NCBI GenBank assembly: GCA_037176725.1
Contig: JAZBRS010000020.1
Span: forward strand, 86,808,001 to 86,872,000
Source: Posidonia oceanica
Lineage: Eukaryota > Streptophyta > Magnoliopsida > Alismatales > Posidoniaceae
Direction: 5' to 3'
DNA length: 64,000 nt
The notes beneath the pieces were generated by a model. The model was not told where the DNA came from. It worked only from the letters and a program-made list of their open reading frames with translations, and did not search any database. How positions within the stretch are numbered: the stretch's first letter is position 1; each line of letters starts with the position of its first letter. Positions 21,548-34,074 of the stretch are shown piece by piece. The translations under genes and the position numbers were made by a program.

Positions 21548-24500
21548 AGTAGACACCCTATTTTTTTTTGTTTTTTGTGTTAGTGGCTCTCTCTCTCTAG
21601 TGGCATTTAAACCCTAGAAAACACTCTCTTAAAACCCTAGAAAACCCTAGATCAAAAGCCCACTAATCCTCCCTTTCTTTTCTTTCTTTCTTTTTCATCT
21701 TCTTCTCCTTCTTTTCTCTCCTTTTTTTCCAAAACCCTCACAGCCCAGCCCACCAGCCATTTCTCCTCCTTTTTTTCTTTTTCTTTTTTCCCTTTCTCCT
21801 TCAGCTCACTACAACCCACTGCAGCCCACGACTCCCTTCCTCCCTTTCTTTTCTTTTTTTTTCCCTCCATCAGTTGCTACAAACACAGGTACACCTTAAC
21901 CAATACAACCTCCCCCCCCAGCCTTCCAGACCTACCTTCCTCTACACTAACTATCCATCACTCAGCACTAACTCTCCTCCCACAATTCCCGCTCACACAG
22001 AGCCCACTGCCAATCTAATGCCAATCCACTGCACATGCACAGCACCACTTGCCCTTTTCTTCTGTGGCCATCAGCCAACACAAACCGACTCCCCTCCATT
22101 CATCCCAGAGGCGGAAACTCACTTTCAGCACACAACACACACGAGAGCACCTAGCAGCAGCAACTCTTCCAAGCATCAACCCATACACAGAGCAACCCAT
22201 ACACCGCAATCCCTTTGTTTTCTCTTCACAGCACAGACAACCCCACACTTCCTCACACCACACTCTCCACCTCCACCAACTCTCCATGATCCCACAGAGA
22301 GAGCCACGAGCCCAAGAGAGCTACACCACCAGAAAAGAAAGAAAAAATACAGAGAGAACCCAAATTCTTCAAATCGAGATCAGAGCAGCTAAAGAGCAAT
22401 TGGACCAGTCCCATGTCATCTTCGGTACTCCTGCAACTCCACCGGATCGCTCCACGTGCCCACCGATGCCTCCAAACGCCTCACCACCAGCAATCACAGC
22501 AGTGCACCCAACGGAGGTCGGCAGCCTACTCCAGCTGCACGCGTAGGTAATGGAAGTCGTTTTTGGATTCCTTGCATGCCATTTATGCTTCCTGGCCTGT
22601 TACTTTTGCATTTTGGATCGCTTCTTGCTTTTTGAGCTCTGCCATGACCACCTTCTTCTCCAACGCCGACCAGAAACTGACGCCGTGCGCTGCGTCGCTC
22701 CGGCACTCCTCCACTCCTCCAGATCACTCCTAGAGCTGCGTTGGAGCTCCAGCAGCACAACTCAGCACCGTTCGACTGCCGCCGCTGCCTCCAGCACCCG
22801 CTCCACCTTCAGCAGCCCTTGCAGCATTCCACCGAGGTCGGCAGTGCTGCTCCACCACCTTCGCACGCCGCTCAATTCGTCGGAGCCTCTTGACGGTCAC
22901 CCTTTGGCTCGCAGACGCCTCAGAACCACCTCACGCCTGCCGGACCGCCGCGAACGCTTCCGTCTTCTCCGGCATTGTTCCATAGAGCCCACTGATCACT
23001 ATAGCACTATAGCAACTTGATTTAAATGTTTTGATTTTAATTTCATTTGTTGCATTGCAATTAGATCCTTAAGTTTATTTCATTTTCTTTTCAGTCCTAA
23101 CTTGAATTGAAAATCATTTAAATGTTATTTAAAATCATACTGCATTGCATATAACTCCTGCATGTTTAATTATTTGCACTTAGGTCTAGTTTAATTTGAA
23201 TTGCCATTTAAATGAAATTTAAAACCTTATTACATTGTAATAAAGTCTTGTGAGTTTCAATTATTGCATTTTAGTCCAGTTTACTTTGAACTGTGATTTA
23301 AATGTAATTTTAAAACCTTATTACATTATAATAAAGTCCTGAGTTTCAATTATTGCATTTTAGTCCAGTTTGTTTTGAATTGTTATTTAAATGCAATTTA
23401 AAACCTTATTACATTGTAATAAAGTCCTGTGACTTGTTTTTTTTGCATTTAAGTCCTATTTGCATCCATACATCATTTAAATTGCATTTCTAACCATATT
23501 GCATTGCTTTAAAGTCCAACAGTTTTCAAAATTGCATATCAGACCTCATTATAAACTCTTGCTTGTTTGCATGCCTGTTTTGCTTTGCATTTTAAACCCT
23601 ACATGTTTTCAAAATTGCATATAGGTCCAAATGCTTACTTTCTGCATGCTTTCATATCCTAGCTTGCATTTGCATTAAAACCCAACAGTTTGGTCTAATT
23701 GCATGTTAGTCCTAAAATCCAACTGTTGCATGTTTGCATGTTTCCTCTGCATTGCACTTAAGTCCCACATGTTTTCAAAATTGTATGTAGGTCCTTTTCT
23801 TGCTCTACAGCATGCATGCCTTTTAATTAATGTTGCAATTAGCCCCTGCTGGCCATACACAGTGCTGCATTAACTTTTTATCATGCATTTACCCTGTTGC
23901 ATTGCATTTTGCCATGACATTGCATGTAGCCTCCTGCAGTTTATTTTAATTGCACTTAGGTCCCTGCATTTGCATTCTTGAATTCATTGCATCCTTAAGT
24001 CATTGCACATAGCACCTATCCACCTTTTTGAGCACCTTTAGCCTCATTGCATGTATAACACCCTGCACTGGGGCATTTTGCATTTAGACCCCCATTTAGA
24101 CCACTTTTTCTGGCCCTTGAGCCATCTGACTTGATTCCTGAATAACTTTTGATCGGATCGTTGGATCTTCACAATCTAACTATCCTGGTCTCCTTGGTTG
24201 AATGATCTTTCATTCTAATCAAAGTTATTTCAGATCAAGCCTTAGATCCTCAAGTTATGCCCACCTGAATCACTGCATATCACTTATTGCCTTACAACTT
24301 GCATTGCGTGCATTGTTTTCACGATCAGTTTTCTCATGCATGTAGATTAGGGTTTTCTGCCCCTGTTTTGTTTCCCCTTTGCTTGTCACTATGTGCATTG
24401 CGTGGTTTTACCCGGCATTTTGTTTTCTCACCTGCATTGCATCTAGGGCAGTGATGCTTACTGTCTGAAGTTCTTACGAACCAGGGCCCACCCCGTTCGG

Positions 24501-25042
24501 AACACTGACAGCACTGCTGAGCACATAGGTTGCATGTTTATTTTCTTCATGCGTCACAACACTTAGAGCATACACTTGGGCATGTAATCACAGCATACAT
24601 GGCATTTAGGCATTCAGAGCATGCATTTGAGCATCCATAGCATGGCATCGCATTCCTCGCCCCTTGGGCGTGCAGTTAGGCAATCATTGCCGATAATCCT
24701 GCAAATGCGAGGGAGATTAGCCAAGAAAGACCGATTCCTCGGGTGTACTGGGGGTGCCTAACACCTTCCCCGCGCATAACAGGAGTTCTTACCCTTCCTT
24801 TGTCCCGTAATGACTGTTTTGCCCTCGTCCTTGGCATGAGTCAATCATTTTGCATAGCATTGCATTCATTTGCATGTTTTCTTGCATTTCTCCCAGTTTT
24901 CCTCATCTCCCGACTTAATAGACTAGGTGGTGACTCTATTTTGCTTTATCTTTTTGTTTTTGTTCTTCACATCGCTATCCATGAAGAGCCTTCTCTCTTT
25001 CGGGCCCTTGCTGGTCTGGATCTAAGGGATCAGGCATTGACT
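21548..25042 (+). repeat. Element A 3' LTR
   Basis: Starts AGTAGACACCC (mutated TGTTGACACC) and is colinear with the 5' LTR pieces 4132-6166 and 12857-14337. The end reads ATTGACT where the 5' LTR has ATTCACA. It contains the 90-bp repeats (about 23110-23530) and the intact B target site GCATG (23569-23573). Confidence 0.85.
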
Positions 25043-25529
25043 GTACCTTGTGTTCAATGGCCAAAGGCCTAACATGGGTTTGACGAACCCAACACCGCGA
25101 GTAGGAAACCAGAGAAAACAAACTCAGGCAGATGCGAATAAATCGAAGCAACAAGACGACAATGAAGCAACATAGAGCAGGAGGGAGTGGCAATTATGCT
25201 CAGGGAAGGATTGCTTACCTGTGTTGAAGCGTCGATGGCTTGTGGTAGTGTTTCTCCTGGTCGTTGATGGTGGTGGCTGCAATGAAGGTGGACAGGGCTT
25301 AGTTGTGGTGCTATGTGGTGCCCATATGTGCTCAAGGATATGCAATGCTATGGTTGTGGGGCGGTGCAGTGATTGCTCGGCTTGGGTGGCTTGGGAGGTG
25401 GAGGAAAGTGCAATGTATTGGCCGTGGATGTGAGCCGAAGGTGGAGGAATGCATTGGCTATGGCCAGAGCTGTGCGGTGGGCTTCTAGAGGCAAAGGTTG
25501 GTGTCCAAGGACCACACGCAAAGGGTTCG
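25043..25529. other. Flank between elements A and C
   Basis: By the insertion model this continues the 5' LTR of element D. I could not align it with the part of LTR D visible at 1-2704. It has no ORF resembling a known protein; nothing else recognised. Confidence 0.4.
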
Positions 25530-28500
25530 TGTAACGACCCCTGAGTCGTTACCTCTCAACCTAGCTACCATTTTTTTTCTTTATCTTATTAGCATTCATG
25601 AACTACAGAACTAAATTCTCACAATTACTATAAAGAAGAAATAAAATAAACTTAAATGACTTACTTACCCAGAACCCTTGATGTGTGGCAGTGTGACTCC
25701 TTTCCTATATGCATTGGCAACTCTAGCTCCTATCCTACACCTGTCAATAATAGAAACAAAGCACACGTGAGTAACCACTCAATAGGTCATCCAGCACACA
25801 CCCCAGCTCGACAAACAACGTCGAGGAAACAGGCATAACCACGCCATAAGCAAACAAACACAAGCATCTCTTCTGGATGCCACAGCAGAGCATACATCAC
25901 TGCCCACACAAAGCAAACCATTGAAAACATGCATTTGAAATCATCTTTTCTCTTTTCCTTTCAAAAGCATATGCATGCACTTTTCAAAATCTTTATGCAC
26001 ACTTGAAATGACCACACTAGCCAAATCAAGCCCTAAAACACACGGTCTGGTCCATCACACTCTTGGTGCGGACTAGACAACCAACCATGTCTGAATACCC
26101 TCAATAGCATTCAGAACACACACAACAACACAACAAATACCAAAACACAAAGCCAGCGCTGAGACACCGCTCAGCCAAACCAATGCGCCTCACTAGCGCA
26201 GGACCTACGTCTCAAAGGCACGGCCATAGGCAACAAACAACCACACACACAAACAAATGGTCATCACTCGGGCCCAGGCGACGACACCTAGCCACAAGTA
26301 GTCCACCGAGGCACTACCATGATGTCCCTGCACTGCCACGGTCCACTACCCTACAGAGGAGTGAACGGTCCTGGCCAACAAGCCTCAAAGAGCCAACCAC
26401 ACACTGGAAGGCCAATCCTGTCTCTTAGCAGGACACAATAGGGTACGCCTAAGCACCCTGACTCAGTGCTCCAAACCCTTGGGGCTCCACACCCCCAGGT
26501 TCAGTTTACACCAAGCAGTATCGGTACCTGTACTAACTAGGGTATCACATCCAGCTACTCAGAGGTCTCATACCCCCTAGGTCCGCTGCCATGATACACT
26601 ATGTACAGTCAGTACCCTGGGTCCTCGGCACCCGGAACAAGCAGAGTGTCATACCTCCAAGTCCAGTCGGTACCCCTAACCCACAAACCTTAGCCTCGGA
26701 CTAGTGAACGACAATCAAGGAGTATCATACCTCCAAGATCCGACGAACACTTACCTCAGCCTCTTGGTCTTAGGACCTCAACCTAAGCAACGTGCCTGAC
26801 CAACCAGGAATGTCGTCACATCCCCTGATCCCATCGACATGCACCTCCACTATCTTGGTCTGCCACACATAGAAAACACCAGAAAACTCTTTCAAAACCT
26901 TTGCCAAACCCATGCATTTCCTTTTCAAAACTCTTTTCGAAAACAATTTCGAAATCCTTAAAAGACAACTCAAAATACCTCAAAAACGTAGCACCAAGCA
27001 CAGCACAAAACCACGAGCTGAAAGTACAGCTCAAAACATAGCCTCGACAGCTTCACTGTCAAGTCTAGAACCACATTTCAAAACACAGCAAACAGAGAAA
27101 CAATGGCACCTTCTGAGCATATCATTTACCCTGGAGACGCCCACCAGAAGCAAAGCATCGGTCCCGAAGTTCCAATGAACTTACGAGACCGAACACTACA
27201 CAAACAGCACCCACAACACTAAGTTCTAGTGCCAAGATCTAATTCTGAGATTAAATATTCCCTAATGTCCGTCTATACCAATTAGGGGAACCTTAGCATT
27301 TCTAGCTTATTTAGTCTTTTAATTCCAGCCCTAGCTCAAGTGGGGTCTTGCTAATTCATTTTAGGCAATCCCTAACTTATCCCAAATGATTTGCCTAATC
27401 ATCATCTTGCCCTAATGTATTTAGTAAAATGCTAATCTCTTAAATCCACCAAAACTCTCTAATAAACCAAAAATCATGTTTTAAGCATCAACTAGTATAG
27501 GGAAAACATACAGGATTCGGCCTGACCCAAAACTAGGCCAAACCAAGAGGGATGGGTGCCCCAGGGGAGCCCACTGGCGCCCAGCAGGCACCAAAAGCTC
27601 CCAAAAAATGCTTAGGGTTTACGCACACCCTATACGCACAACAGTAAAAAAGTTCAGGTTTTTCAGACAGACCGCGGGAATCAAAAAAGACACCTAGTTT
27701 GGGAACTTGAACCGGTCTTAGCACACAAACCTACAAATAACACAAAAATATCCAAAACGTAGATCTCCAAGTCACCTACCATATGGGACAAAAATCAAAG
27801 CATTCCGATAAGCATTGCTCAAGATATCAAATTCACAAGCAATGAAGCTCAATCGGCCAAAAACTCGAGTACAGTAACCTACCATTCTAAAATCACTGTA
27901 AAATCCACAATAAATCACCTAAAATCATGAAATCACTACCAAGCATCCAGAACATTCCAAACTACACATTTGCATCATCTCTAAGCAAAATTGAAAGCTC
28001 GGAACGGGGTGTGTACCTCAAAGCGCACGCATAGGGCTTCCTTCACCGCCGACGACCCAACCCAAACACCTGTGACCACCTCCTAGCCTGAGCTTCACAA
28101 GACTCCTCGAGCATACTCCTCAGACCTCACTCAACCCACTGGAAGGTGACCGGAGCTCACCACAACCTCAAGCCCATTACACCCAGCTCACAGCAAAGGA
28201 ACCCATGGAAGAACTCAATACAAGGCCAAGGAAGAAGATGAACCAAAGCTCTGTGAGATTTCTCTAACCTTCACGATCACCACAAGCACTGGGTAAAAGT
28301 CATCGATGGTGCAACCTCCTGGCGTCGACCGGAGTTCTCACTGGAAGGGGAAAAGCTCAGGTGCATGGCTCCAACACCTCACCTCTCTTCTCTCTGTTTC
28401 CTCTTTCCCTTCTTCTTGGCCTCCTCTTCTTTCTTTTCAGCCTGCACCTCCCAGCTCCCTCTCTCTCTCTCTCTTGAACCTTCCCGACAGCCACTGCGAA

Positions 28501-28694
28501 ATGTGAAAGAAGGAAGAAGAGTAGCTGCATGGCTGTGGCGCAAACCTCATTCTTTAATAATCTTTTTGCACGAAAATTACACAAAATCCCTCCTCTTCCT
28601 TACAAACTGAGAATCTCCCAAACCACCCCCATAAATATGCTAGATTTCCTCATGCCAATCTTACCCGTTAATTCCAAAAAACCTGGATGTTACA
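25530..28694 (-). repeat. Element C 3' LTR (complete, 3.2 kb)
   Basis: Plus-strand ends TGTAACGACCCC and GGATGTTACA (inverted TGTAAC...GTTACA termini). It matches 30750-32790 closely from 25530 to about 27543, then runs on alone because the other LTR is truncated. An 'acacgtgagt' block (25765) contains the G-box core CACGTG and is also present in the other LTR (30991) and in element B (6379). Confidence 0.85.
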
Positions 28695-28710
28695 TCCTAA
28701 CCCCCTTAAA
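28695..28710 (-). other. Element C polypurine tract
   Basis: Minus strand TTTAAGGGGGTTAGGA directly before TGTAACATCC, the start of the 3' LTR. Confidence 0.8.
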
Positions 28711-30728
28711 GGAATTTCACCCTCGAAATCCTCAAGGCGAAAGGCCAAGGGTACCAACTTAGGATGCCAAACTCGTGGATCCAGATCAACAGAACAACGG
28801 TGCCTCCCAAAACTCGGGATTGGTAGGAGAAATGTATGCCCCACAACCATCTCATCCCACTAAAAATCCAAAGCAAAGCCAAGGACTTAGCTATCTTCGA
28901 GTCCAAAAACCACCAAAATCCTGAATGAAGGTCCCTTCAAGACACAAAATCTCCACCCACATGCTCCAAAACAGTGTCTCCCAGAGTCCCTGAACATCCT
29001 CAGCCTCTCTAGCAGACACGCAACCACAAGGATGACCAGGTACAACCAGCTCCGACCAGCATCCACTGCACTACTTTGATGCACCACCTGGTCAACAACT
29101 ACCCAAGGAGACCAAGAAGGAAGAAGATCTCCACAGATCAAACAGCATCACACCATTCGATCCAACACCAAACAAGAAAACCAACTAGGCATTCCCAATA
29201 GGATACCCCAAGAAAACATTTGAGAAAGAATCTCCACAGCTCGAACAGTACTCAGCCATTCGAACCACCCACAACCAAAAACAACTGGGCATCCAAACAA
29301 GATACCCCAAACAGCACACATCGAACAACACATAACAAACAACACACAAAGCCATGCTACTCCATGGCCAAACCCACAAACAAAATGCGCGACTCGACCA
29401 TGCAACACCAACACATGACTCACACACGCAACTCCCCCAAATAACTCTGTCCTCTAACAGAGTATCTGGAACAACCACACACATCCAAGGACCCATCAGA
29501 GTCACTAGGGACCAACAACACCCATCTGGGGACCTACTGAGCTGCCCAGAAATGGCACCCGACATCTGGCCTCTCACTTCACCTAGAAACACAACAAACA
29601 TCTTGGAAGCCTCACGCTTCACCCAGAAACACAATAGAAATCTAGGAAGCCTCACGCTTCACCCAGAAATACAACAGACATCTGGGAAGCCTCACGCTTC
29701 ACCCAGAAACACTATAGACATCTAGGATGCCTCACGCTTCACCCAGAAACACAACAGCTGGAGGACGGAGCTGCAGACATCCTCCACACTCACGACGACT
29801 AACAAGACATGACAGACAACAAACCAAACAAGCAAAACCCACAATCGTGGAGGGCCACACAAGGAGAAGACAACTACCGCACCCCTCCCCCCACGACAAC
29901 ACAACACTGCCCAACCGCAACCACATACATTTAGGAAGCCTCATGCTTACCTAGATGCGACCACAGGAGGATGAAACCTCAGACATCCTCTGCACCAACA
30001 ACAAAACAAGCAACAACGAGTAACAACAAAAGTGGAGGTCACACGAGAGACAGTCACCTACTGCATCTCTCCCTCCACAACAAACACCCAACTACCCAAC
30101 AATGGACGGTGGCAAAACAGACACGTCCTCTGGTTAGCTATCGTGAGGTGCCTAACCCCCTTAAAAGAATCAAGGCACCACACCTCAAAATCCAGAAGCA
30201 TCAAGAGACGTGCAAACCCCTAGGCAACCTGACTCATCTGGCCACACACACAACAGGGTCTCCTACCCTGCATGCCAGCACTGAGTCTCACCCAGAAAAC
30301 GACTGCCACTACACCCACAGCAACACGGTGCTTAATCCACACAATACTAGTGGACCACACCACATACCACACTTCACAGAGTTGAAGAGTTAAAGCGAAC
30401 CACTCCACTCAAGCGAACGATGCCTTGCACTCCCAACAGCTCCCACAAAACAACTCTAACCATATGGCGATCTCAAGGTCCAACCACTGGATACCTTCCA
30501 AAGAGGAGTTGGTGTCTACTTCCACAAACGAGCAGACCATCACTCCCTGGTTCCACATGGCACTTCACGAATTGTCCTCGCCGATGCTGGAGTCGGAGAT
30601 GAAGGCACTCCTCAACACCGCAAGCAAGAAAATCAAGAAAATCGATAGAATCAAGGTGCAGGAATGCATGAAATGCAGATCTATGAAGTCACCTGACCAA
30701 ACATCCCTAGGCTAGTGCTCCTAGGTAA
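28711..30728 (-). mobile_element. Element C interior, no recognisable coding
   Basis: About 2 kb, CA-rich on the plus strand. ORFs on either strand are short and lack gag, protease, RT or integrase motifs. It contains the 40-bp tandem repeat at 29571-29757. Otherwise nothing recognised. Confidence 0.65.
29571..29757. repeat. 40-bp tandem repeat in element C
   Basis: 'ctcacgcttcacccagaaa' starts at 29611, 29651, 29691 and 29731, an exact 40-bp period, with a partial copy at each end and a degenerate echo near 29936. Confidence 0.9.
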
Positions 30729-30746
30729 CCTAGTCCTCTGATACCA
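30729..30746 (-). other. Element C primer-binding site (initiator tRNA-Met type)
   Basis: Minus strand TGGTATCAGAGGACTAGG, starting 3 bp after the LTR end. TGGTATCAGAG is the common plant retrotransposon PBS for initiator tRNA-Met. Confidence 0.9.
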
Positions 30747-30749
30747 CTC

Positions 30750-32790
30750 TATAACGACCCCCGAGTCATTACCATTCAAACCTAGCTACCATTTTTTATT
30801 TTTATTTTAATCTTATTAGCATTCATGAATTACAGAACTAGATTTTCACAATTACTATAAAGTAGAAATAAAATAAATTTAAATGACTTACTTACCCAGA
30901 ACCCTTGATGTGTGGCTGTGTGACTCCTTTCCTATATGCACTAGCAACTCCAGCTCCTATCCTGCACCTACCAAAAACAGAAACAAAGCACACGTGAGTG
31001 ACCACTCAATATGTCACCCAGCACACACCCTAGCTCGACAAACAATGTCAAGGAAACAGGTGTAACCACGCCACAAGCAAACAAACACAGGCATCTCTTC
31101 TGGATGCTACAGCAGGACATACATCACTGTCCACACAAAGCAAACCACTTAAAACATGCCTTTGAAATCATCTTTTCTCTTGTCCTTTCAAAGCGTATGC
31201 AAACTCTTTCCAAAATCTTTATGCACACTGGAAATGGCTACACTAGCCAAATCAAGCCCTAAAACACACGGTCTGGTCCATCACAGTCTTGGTGTGGACT
31301 AGACAACCAACCATGTCTGAATACCCTCAATGGCATTCAGAACACACACAACAACACAATAAACACCAAAACACAAAGCCAGCGCTGAGACACCGCTCAG
31401 CCAAACCAATGCGCCTCACTAACGCAGGACCTACGCCTCATAGGCACGGCCACAGGCAACAAACAACCACACACAAACAAATGGTCGTCACTCAGTCCCA
31501 AGCGACGACACCTAGCCACAAGCAGTCCACCGAGGCACTACCACAGTGTCCCTGCACTGCCACGGTCCACTACCCTGTGGAGGAGTGAACGGTCCCAGCC
31601 AACAAGCCTCAAAGAGCCAACCACACACTAGAAGGCAAGTCCTGTCTCTCAGCAGGACACCATAGGGTACGCCTAAGCGCCCTGACTTAGTGCTCCAAAC
31701 CCCTGGGGCTCCTCCCCCCAGGGTCAGTCCACATCAAGCAGTCTCGGTACCGTACTAACTAGGGTATCACATCCAGCTACTCTGAGGTCTCATACCCCCT
31801 AGGTCCGCTGCCACGATACACTATGTACAGCCAGTATCGTGGGTCCTCGGCACTCGGAACAAGTGGAGTGTCATACCTCCAAGTCCAGTCGGTACCCCCA
31901 ACCCACGGACCTCAGCCTCGGATTCGTGAACGACAATCAAGGAGTATCATACCTCTTAATATCCGACGAACACTTACCTCAGCCTCTTGGTCTTAGGACA
32001 TCAACCTAGGCAACTCGCTCGACTAACCAAGAATGTCGTCACATCCCCTGATCTCGTCGACACGCCCCTCCAGTATCTTGGTCTGCCATACACAAAAAAC
32101 ACCAGAAAACTCTTTCAAAAACCTTTGCCAAACCCATGCATTTCCTTTTCAAAACTCTTTTCAAAAATCATTTTGAAATCCTTAAAAGACAACCCAAAAT
32201 ACCTCAAAAACAAAGCACCAAGCACAGTACAAAACCACGAGCTGAAAGCACAACTCAAAACACAGCCTTGACAGCTTCACTGTCAAGTCTAGAACCACAT
32301 TTCAAAACACAGCAAACAGAGAAACAATGGCACCTTCTGAGCATATCATTTACCCTAGAGACGCCCACCAGAAGCAAAGCATCGGTCCCGAAGTTCCAAT
32401 GAACTTACGAGACCGAACACTACACAAACAGCACCCACAACACTAAGTTCTAGTGCCAAGATCTAATTCTAAGATTAACATATTCCCTAATGTCCGTCTA
32501 TACCAATTAGGGGAACCTTAGCATTTCTAGGTTATTTAGTCTTTTAATTTCCAACCCTAGCTCAAGTGGGGTCTTGCTAATTCATTTTAGGCAATCCCTA
32601 ACTTATCCCTAATGATTTACCTAATCATCATCTTGCCCTAATGTATTTAGTAAAATGCTAATCTCTTAAAGGATAAGGTTTCATTTTAAATCCACAAAAC
32701 TCTCTAATAAACCAAAAATCATGTTTTAAGCATCAACTAGTATAGGGAAAGCATACAAGATCTATCTTGGCCCAAAACCAGGCTGAATTG
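30750..32790 (-). repeat. Element C 5' LTR (truncated)
   Basis: Aligns with 25530 to about 27543 and then stops abruptly near 32790, so about 1.1 kb including the LTR start is missing. No target duplication can therefore be read. The sequence beyond belongs to another unit, probably element G. Confidence 0.8.
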
Positions 32791-33126
32791 GAGTGGGCCG
32801 AGGAGGTACCTTAGTTATTGTAGGCACTCCCCTCCTCTCTACATGCACTAGTGGCACAAACTGATTGCTAGGGAGTAGGTTCGCTCTCCTTGGTGGCACC
32901 ACCTTCTTGGTCTAGGAAGCGAGCCTACTAGTATAGTTTTGGAGGGGATTTTCACCCCCCTCCTTGTGACATAATCGATCAAAGGGTCTTTCAAGCGGTG
33001 GGCCTAACAGCCCCAGATGAGTGCATCACTTGGGCAGATGTCCGATCGACGGGCTTGACAGCTCCAGTAAAGGCGATAATTGTTCATCCAAGTGGCAGGC
33101 TTAATAGCCCAAGATGATCATGTCAC
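32791..33126 (-). other. Interior sequence next to element G, with imperfect hairpin repeats
   Basis: Three to four imperfect repeats of about 50 to 60 bp carry the inverted words 'gggcctaacagcccc', 'gggcttgacagctcc' and 'gggcctgacagccc' (about 33000-33165). No recognised coding. Probably interior of element G. Confidence 0.45.
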
Positions 33127-33465
33127 TCAGACATTCATCCGAGTTGTGGGCCTGACAGCCCTAGTAGAGGAGATAATTGTGGTCGACGGAGGTGTCTTCT
33201 CCAAAACAACAATCCTTCCCACAGTAGGCTTGGTGGCCCCCTTGGGTGCAGCAATAGTAGGTGGCGACGACAACCTTTGGACGGCCGTCGCGATGGGAAC
33301 ACATACTCCCCTCTTTGCAACAACGATGCGTTCGGTGACCTCAGTTTGGTATAGGAGTTGCACAGGTGGGAAGCTGCCGAACCTAATGGTGTACACAGTG
33401 TAGTTGGTAGGTGGGAAACTACCAAACTTGATGGTGTATGCAGGGCTTCTACTGTTTGTGGCCAT
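33127..33465 (-). CDS. Unknown ORF at the start of element G's interior
   Basis: The minus-strand ATG at 33465 opens 112 codons beginning MATNSRSPAYTIKFG, about 80 bp after the PBS of element G, which is where a gag would start. The protein has a small internal duplication (YTIKFGSFPP then YTIRFGSFPP), followed by Thr-, Pro- and Val-rich sequence. I recognise no domain. A T-rich tract ending TGCTTGCAG directly before the ATG looks like a splice acceptor, so the leader may be spliced. It could be the N-terminus of a broken gag or a chance ORF. Confidence 0.35.
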   Translation of the reverse strand: MATNSRSPAYTIKFGSFPPTNYTVYTIRFGSFPPVQLLYQTEVTERIVVAKRGVCVPIATAVQRLSSPPTIAAPKGATKPTVGRIVVLEKTPPSTTIISSTRAVRPTTRMNV

Positions 33466-33544
33466 CTCTCCTGCAAGCACAAAAACAAAAAGGGAGATCA
33501 AATCCTTCTAGTTTACGTGTGTGACGACTGTCCAAGGAGGAGAA

Positions 33545-33562
33545 GTCCCACTGAGCGTGCCA
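33545..33562 (-). other. Element G primer-binding site (candidate)
   Basis: Minus strand TGGCACGCTCAGTGGGAC, starting with TGG, 7 bp after the LTR end GGATCCTACA. It has the form of a plant Ty3/gypsy PBS; I am not sure of the tRNA. Confidence 0.65.
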
Positions 33563-34069
33563 TCTTCTTTGTAGGATCCTTCTACACCTCACGTGGAATT
33601 TGTATTTTCCAACAAATCTCGGGGTATTATCATGAATTTTCACTGTTCGAACTTCTCTCGGACCACCTTTTATGAGGGTCCATTAATTACCATAGAAGAA
33701 CTTTGTTCACAATCATCGTACATGTTTTCCAACAATAATATAATAAAGGTTCATGCATTAATGGTGAACAGAAGAAAATATTCATAGGTAATCATGAATA
33801 TAATGGCAAGATTAACCTATGGTATACATGTATGTTTCGAATATAATGTCGAAATCAACAATTATTTATGCAATCGGTCACCCAGTCTGGTTCGAGGCCG
33901 AACGACACATGTGGATATGATTTTTATATGTTCGAATATGGTGTCGAACACAAGTGCTCGAATATATTGTCGAAGTGCAAAGTATTAGATCAAACATCTA
34001 TATAATCGAATATAATGTCGATGAAAATACACGATCTATTGCAAAAAAAAGGACACAAGATCAAATATA

Positions 34070-34074
34070 CGTAC
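34070..34074. repeat. Target-site duplication of element E, left copy
   Basis: CGTAC, repeated at 61994-61998 directly after the 3' LTR. This fixes both ends of element E. Confidence 0.9.

Larger units (their letters stand above)
4132..25042 (+). mobile_element. Element A, non-autonomous Tat/Ogre-type LTR retrotransposon (contains B and F)
   Basis: Two LTRs of about 3.5 kb flank an interior of 7.2 kb with PBS (14341), degenerate gag (15449-18002), hairpin-rich 3' UTR and polypurine tract (21535). The 5' LTR is enlarged by nested solo LTRs B and F. The flanks are GTACT (4127-4131) and GTACC (25043-25047), an imperfect 5-bp target duplication. After gag the sequence goes straight to 3' UTR text, with no protease, RT, RNase H or integrase, so A would have depended on enzymes from an intact relative such as an E-like element. 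Confidence 0.85.
25530..32790 (-). mobile_element. Element C, non-coding LTR retrotransposon, minus strand, one LTR truncated
   Basis: Minus-strand order: truncated 5' LTR (32790 down to 30750), PBS for initiator tRNA-Met, 2.05 kb interior, polypurine tract, full 3' LTR (28694 down to 25530). The polypurine context, read on the minus strand as 'gatttcgagggtgaaattcc' then 'tttaagggggttagga' then TGTAACATCC, is typical of chromovirus-type Ty3/gypsy elements. The interior has no gag or pol, so C is a non-autonomous or internally deleted copy. Confidence 0.8.

Noticed and set aside
4609..22392. Similar ORFs of 124 and 172 codons at 4609-4983 and 21874-22392
   Set aside because: They lie at the same place in the two LTRs of element A, so the duplication comes from the LTRs and is no evidence of coding. 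Composition is CA-rich and there is no domain.
26183..32402. Paired ORFs in the two LTRs of element C (26183-26428 with 31289-31588; 26912-27178 with 32136-32402)
   Set aside because: LTR copies of the same noncoding sequence; no domain recognised.
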